Below are positions 6,143 to 8,819 of a DNA stretch of 8,819 nucleotides, piece after piece. The translations under genes were made by a program, and so were the position numbers. The stretch's first letter is position 1. Each line of letters starts with the position of its first letter. Source of the stretch: an uncultured Slackia sp. (GTDB taxonomy: Bacteria > Actinomycetota > Coriobacteriia > Coriobacteriales > Eggerthellaceae); NCBI GenBank assembly GCA_934661005.1, contig CAKUIK010000061.1, positions 1 through 8,819 on the forward strand. Reading direction: 5' to 3'. The notes beneath the pieces are model-generated. The model saw nothing but the letters and a program-made list of their open reading frames with translations. It was not told the origin of the DNA and made no database searches.

Positions 6143-7579
6143 CTATTGGGCCGAAACGACGGAGCCCTCGATAATCTTGCCTTCTTCGTCTACACGGGGC
6201 GCACCGGCGGCGATTTGCTTCGCCACGAGCTTGCGCGCGAGCTTCACCGAGGCAACCATGCTCACGCCCATGACGACCGAAATCACCATGCCGAAAATCC
6301 ATGCAGGGGTAAAGCTCAGCGCGGCATCGAACGCTTGGCCCGAAACAATAGCGCCCATGATTCCGCCGACGCTCTGAACGGCAACCATGATGCTCGTCGC
6401 CTTGCCAATGTCGAGGCGGCCGAATTCCTTTGTCATCATGACCGAAGGACCAACCGTGCACACGCACGTGCCAAAGGCGAAGAAGACCGCAGCAAGAATC
6501 GGACCCCAGTCGGTCGTGTTAAAAATCATGAAGAAATTAGCTGCAAAGCACGTGAACGCTCCGATGATGGTCGAAGGAATAAGGCCCAAGCGGTCATACA
6601 TCGTGCCGAGCGCAACCTTGCAGAACACGACGAGCACCAACTCAGCGGAAAGCACCGTGGAGGCCCATGCAATATCGTGGCCGCCCGTAACGATGGTTTC
6701 GCCGTTCATGACAACGGAAGTCATGTTCGAAATCGTGTTCACAACGATCATAGCGTTAATGGCACCAACAAGCATGAAGCCCAACGCAAGAAGCCAAAAC
6801 GCGGCGCTCTTCTTCATGACCTTCCAGCCAACGGCGACGGTGACCTCGGGATCGACCTGGGCAACCTTCTTCTTGCCTTTGTTCTCGATTGCCTTGATTT
6901 CTTCTTCAGAAAGCTCGGCGCCATAAGGCTGCAGACCCTTATCGGAAGGATGCGAACGGAAGAAGATAAGCGCGATGGGAAGAGAACCCACCAGGCAAAT
7001 TAGCGCGAGCACCACGAATGCGAAACGCCAGCCCGAAGTAGCAATGATATTGCCGATAATAGGAGAAAGAATCGCTCCGCCGAAAGCCGAACCGCACAAC
7101 GCCAAAGACACGGCAAAGCCACGTTTCAGATTAAACCAGTTCGTGATAATGACCGAGACGAACAGACGCGCGCCAGCCGTGATAATGGTGCCGGAAAGCG
7201 CAGCAAGCAAGTAAATATGCCACGGCGCATTCGCGACCGAATAGCCGAACAGCATCACCGTCGCGAGTGCTGTAATGCCCACCGCGATGGCGCGAGCGTT
7301 GATCTTATCGAGTAGAAAGCCAATGATGAGCGTGCCCACAATCGAAATAAGCGACGCAAGCGAGGTGCCCGTGTTGTATTCGCCGATCGTCATACCCAAG
7401 TCGCCAACAATCTGGGCCTGGAAGAGCGACATGCAATTCACGAAAGCCGTGTAGCATGTAGCCATAATCATGAAACCGCCGATGACAATCCACCAACCGT
7501 AGAAAAAGCCTTTCTTTTCTTTGCCACCCGCATTCGAAGCGTCACCCTGCCCGCCGGTTGCGACCTGTTCTTCTGCCAT
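6143..7579 (-). CDS. MFS transporter, OxlT (oxalate:formate antiporter)-like group
   Basis: A predicted inner-membrane major facilitator of 478 aa. Seen: a hydrophilic N-terminus (1-23); YGWWIVIGGF at 27-36, typical of OxlT-like carriers; six hydrophobic segments to about 207; a charged central loop (208-252); six more to about 449; and a hydrophilic tail. The motif-A-like loop is GFLLDKINAR (87-96). The segment NWFNLKRGFA (147-156) followed by CGSAFGG is shared by this group. A second such loop is GTMYDRLG (325-332). Start: ATG at 7579, with AAGGA 6 nt upstream. A TTG at 7594 would add five residues but overlaps this ribosome binding site, so I reject it. The family exchanges oxalate/formate or takes up other carboxylates; the annotation does not set the substrate. 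It is divergent from the amidohydrolase gene, suggesting linked regulation, and ends at a strong terminator. Confidence 0.9.
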   Translation of the reverse strand: MAEEQVATGGQGDASNAGGKEKKGFFYGWWIVIGGFMIMATCYTAFVNCMSLFQAQIVGDLGMTIGEYNTGTSLASLISIVGTLIIGFLLDKINARAIAVGITALATVMLFGYSVANAPWHIYLLAALSGTIITAGARLFVSVIITNWFNLKRGFAVSLALCGSAFGGAILSPIIGNIIATSGWRFAFVVLALICLVGSLPIALIFFRSHPSDKGLQPYGAELSEEEIKAIENKGKKKVAQVDPEVTVAVGWKVMKKSAAFWLLALGFMLVGAINAMIVVNTISNMTSVVMNGETIVTGGHDIAWASTVLSAELVLVVFCKVALGTMYDRLGLIPSTIIGAFTCFAANFFMIFNTTDWGPILAAVFFAFGTCVCTVGPSVMMTKEFGRLDIGKATSIMVAVQSVGGIMGAIVSGQAFDAALSFTPAWIFGMVISVVMGVSMVASVKLARKLVAKQIAAGAPRVDEEGKIIEGSVVSAQ

Positions 7580-7636
7580 TGCTCTTCCTTCCAATATGGC
7601 CTGCGCTTGCGCACAAAGCCGAAGATATAACGCGTA

Positions 7637-7665
7637 AAGGTACGACGATTGGGCACTTTAGTCAA
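7637..7665 (-). promoter_or_regulatory. Candidate promoter of the MFS gene
   Basis: On the minus strand TTGACT (7660-7665) and TACCTT (7637-7642) are 17 nt apart. The -35 is good (5 of 6) and the -10 poor (3 of 6), as is common for activator-dependent or tightly controlled promoters. The start would be near 7630, about 50 nt before the ATG. The leader contains a TGCGC-TT-GCGCA inverted repeat (7602-7613). The -35 lies inside the palindrome at 7655-7672. Confidence 0.4.
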
Positions 7666-7672
7666 CTAAAGT
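7655..7672. promoter_or_regulatory. 18-bp perfect inverted repeat, probable operator
   Basis: ACTTTAGT-CA-ACTAAAGT, two perfect 8-bp half-sites with a 2-bp centre, in the space between the divergent MFS and amidohydrolase genes. It covers the candidate -35 of the MFS promoter and lies about 33 bp upstream of the candidate -35 of the amidohydrolase promoter. Size and symmetry fit a dimeric winged-helix regulator such as a MarR-type protein, but the family is not determined. It has no U-tract fit as a terminator for either gene, since both genes read away from it. Confidence 0.6.
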
Positions 7673-7704
7673 TTTCAACGAAATTGCCCCGTACCAGCTT
7701 TTTT

Positions 7705-7733
7705 GAGACATTTTGAGTAAAAGCGGGTAGAAT
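7705..7733 (+). promoter_or_regulatory. Candidate promoter of the M20 amidohydrolase gene
   Basis: GAGACA (7705-7710) and TAGAAT (7728-7733) are separated by exactly 17 nt. The -10 matches 5 of 6 and the -35 4 of 6. Transcription would begin near 7740, leaving a leader of about 60 nt. A direct repeat TTTTGAG (7701-7707 and 7711-7717), 10 bp apart, overlaps the -35. Confidence 0.5.
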
Positions 7734-7800
7734 CGCTCGCCGAACTCTTCAGAAATCGGCTTGCCCGAGCCTTGAGGCCCCGGCAGAAAGCGAGGCAACC

Positions 7801-8819
7801 ATGCCGACATCAATCAACTTCTTCGAAGAGGCGACCGAGCTCAAAGACCAGCTCGTCGCATGGCGCCGCGACATTCACCAAATGCCGGAAATCGGACTCG
7901 AAACGCCCCATACGAGCGCGTACATCCAAGCGGAACTCACCAAGCTCGGCATTCCCTTCCACGCGATCATCAATGGCTCGGGCGTTGTAGGAATCATCGG
8001 CGAAGGCGAGCCTTGCATTATGCTGCGAAGCGATATCGACGGTTTGCCGATGAAGGAAGAGTCGGGCGAGGAATTTGCGTCGACCAACGGCAACATGCAT
8101 GCATGCGGCCACGATATGCATGCGGCAACTTTGCTTGGCGCCGCCCGCATTCTAAAAGCGCACGAAAGTGATTTGAAGGGCACGGTAAAGCTCTTCTTCC
8201 AACCCGGCGAAGAAGGCTACAACGGCTCGGACGAAGCAATCGCCGAAGGCGTGCTTGAAAGCCCGCACGTCGATCGCGCGTTCGCAATGCATGTGGTATC
8301 AACTGTGCCCACAGGCGTCATCGTGTATGGCGAGCGCCCCATGGCTGCCGCATACAACTGGAAAATCGTCGTTGATGGCGTAGCAGGCCACGGCTCCATG
8401 CCTGACTCGTGCGTCGACCCCATTACCGCGGCCGCGCATATCCATATTGGCCTTCAAGAGATTCTGGCCCGCGAGATTTCCCCGATGAGCGAACTCGTCA
8501 TAACCTGCGGCGCCTTCAACGCGGGCGACGCAGGAAACGCGATTCCGCAATCGGCAACCATGCAAGGAACTATTCGCGTGTTCGACAAGAAAACCGAGGA
8601 ACTCGCCAAAAAACGCATCACGGAAATCGCAAGCGGCATTGCGCAAACTTATCGTTGCACGGCAACGACAACGTTCGGTCGCCCAAGCCCCGCGGTGTTC
8701 AACGACAAAGAGTTCATGGAACAGTGCGTTGAATACACCAAGCAGACGCTCCCCCAGGCACAGCTGTTCGGGGGCGCCCACGGCATGGGCTCCGAAGATT
8801 TCGGCAGCATCTCCCAGGC
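7801..8819 (+). CDS. M20-family metallo-amidohydrolase, first 339 residues (3' end beyond the window)
   Basis: A predicted cytosolic di-metal amidohydrolase of the M20D group (N-acyl-L-amino-acid amidohydrolase, hippurate hydrolase, IAA-amino-acid hydrolase-like) that cleaves an amide bond to free an amino acid. Seen: RRDIHQMPEIG (22-32); LRSDIDGLPMKEESG (75-89); ACGHDMH (101-107), where C102 and H104 would bind metal; PGEEG (135-139), with catalytic and ligand glutamates E137/E138; H164 in AMHVV; the dimerisation-domain motif GHGSMPD (196-202) followed by DPI; and MGSEDF (329-334). No signal peptide. The family is about 390-400 aa, so some 50-60 residues are missing past the right edge. The start is ATG at 7801 with a weak GAGG 5 nt upstream; the protein aligns well from near here. 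It is divergent from the MFS gene. Substrate (N-acetyl, benzoyl or other conjugate) is not determined. Confidence 0.94.
   Translation, partial: MPTSINFFEEATELKDQLVAWRRDIHQMPEIGLETPHTSAYIQAELTKLGIPFHAIINGSGVVGIIGEGEPCIMLRSDIDGLPMKEESGEEFASTNGNMHACGHDMHAATLLGAARILKAHESDLKGTVKLFFQPGEEGYNGSDEAIAEGVLESPHVDRAFAMHVVSTVPTGVIVYGERPMAAAYNWKIVVDGVAGHGSMPDSCVDPITAAAHIHIGLQEILAREISPMSELVITCGAFNAGDAGNAIPQSATMQGTIRVFDKKTEELAKKRITEIASGIAQTYRCTATTTFGRPSPAVFNDKEFMEQCVEYTKQTLPQAQLFGGAHGMGSEDFGSISQ

Noticed and set aside
5795..7003. 402-codon open frame on the plus strand opposite the NSS and MFS genes
   Set aside because: It crosses two transporter genes and the terminator between them, is rich in Arg/His/Asn and contains no domain.
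7580..7594. TTG at 7594 as start of the MFS protein
   Set aside because: It would start within the GGAAGGA ribosome binding site that serves the ATG at 7579, and has no good site of its own.
7655..7672. The 18-bp inverted repeat as a transcription terminator
   Set aside because: Both flanking genes are transcribed away from it, the stem is AT-rich, and it overlaps a -35 element; an operator is the better reading.

Overview
This window looks like ordinary chromosome from a moderately GC-rich bacterium. Three things suggest an actinobacterium, probably of the Coriobacteriia/Eggerthellaceae type (inference): RNase J is encoded directly upstream of FtsK, as in many actinobacterial dapA-rnj-ftsK neighbourhoods; RNase J carries a long basic, RG-rich N-terminal extension; and FtsK has a long Ala/Glu-rich linker. 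I saw no mobile element, CRISPR array, rRNA, convincing tRNA or phage gene.

Layout. (1) Positions 1-1915, minus strand: the 5' part of ftsK (four membrane segments, linker, start of the alpha/beta motor), cut by the left edge. (2) 1916-2072: a 157-bp gap with two hairpins and a TATAAT box. (3) 2073-4136, minus: complete rnj (RNase J, 687 aa). (4) 4137-4548: about 410 bp without a credible gene. It holds the probable long leader and promoter of rnj, a cluster of TCGCAT/ATGCGA hexamers and a strong terminator for the next gene. (5) 4549-5958, minus: an 11-TM sodium-dependent neurotransmitter-symporter-family (NSS) transporter. (6) 5959-6142: a short gap with a very clear terminator for the gene upstream. 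(7) 6143-7579, minus: a 12-TM MFS transporter of the oxalate/formate antiporter-like (OxlT-like) group. (8) 7580-7800: a divergent control region with an 18-bp perfect inverted repeat and promoters facing both ways. (9) 7801-8819, plus: the first 339 codons of an M20-family amidohydrolase, cut by the right edge.

How the genes may work together. rnj and ftsK are housekeeping genes (RNA processing and decay; chromosome segregation at division). Both start at TTG, each fixed by an in-frame stop just upstream. The other three genes form a small nutrient-use neighbourhood: a Na+-coupled amino-acid-type symporter, an MFS carrier for an organic anion or similar solute, and a cytosolic amidohydrolase that would release amino acids from N-acyl or aminoacyl conjugates. 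The shared divergent control region suggests that the MFS carrier and the amidohydrolase are co-regulated. The symporter is separated from the MFS gene by a terminator and is probably its own unit.

I did not find a clearly novel system. The most checkable points are the palindrome in the divergent promoter, the long structured leader of rnj, and the tightly overlapping start signals of rnj.
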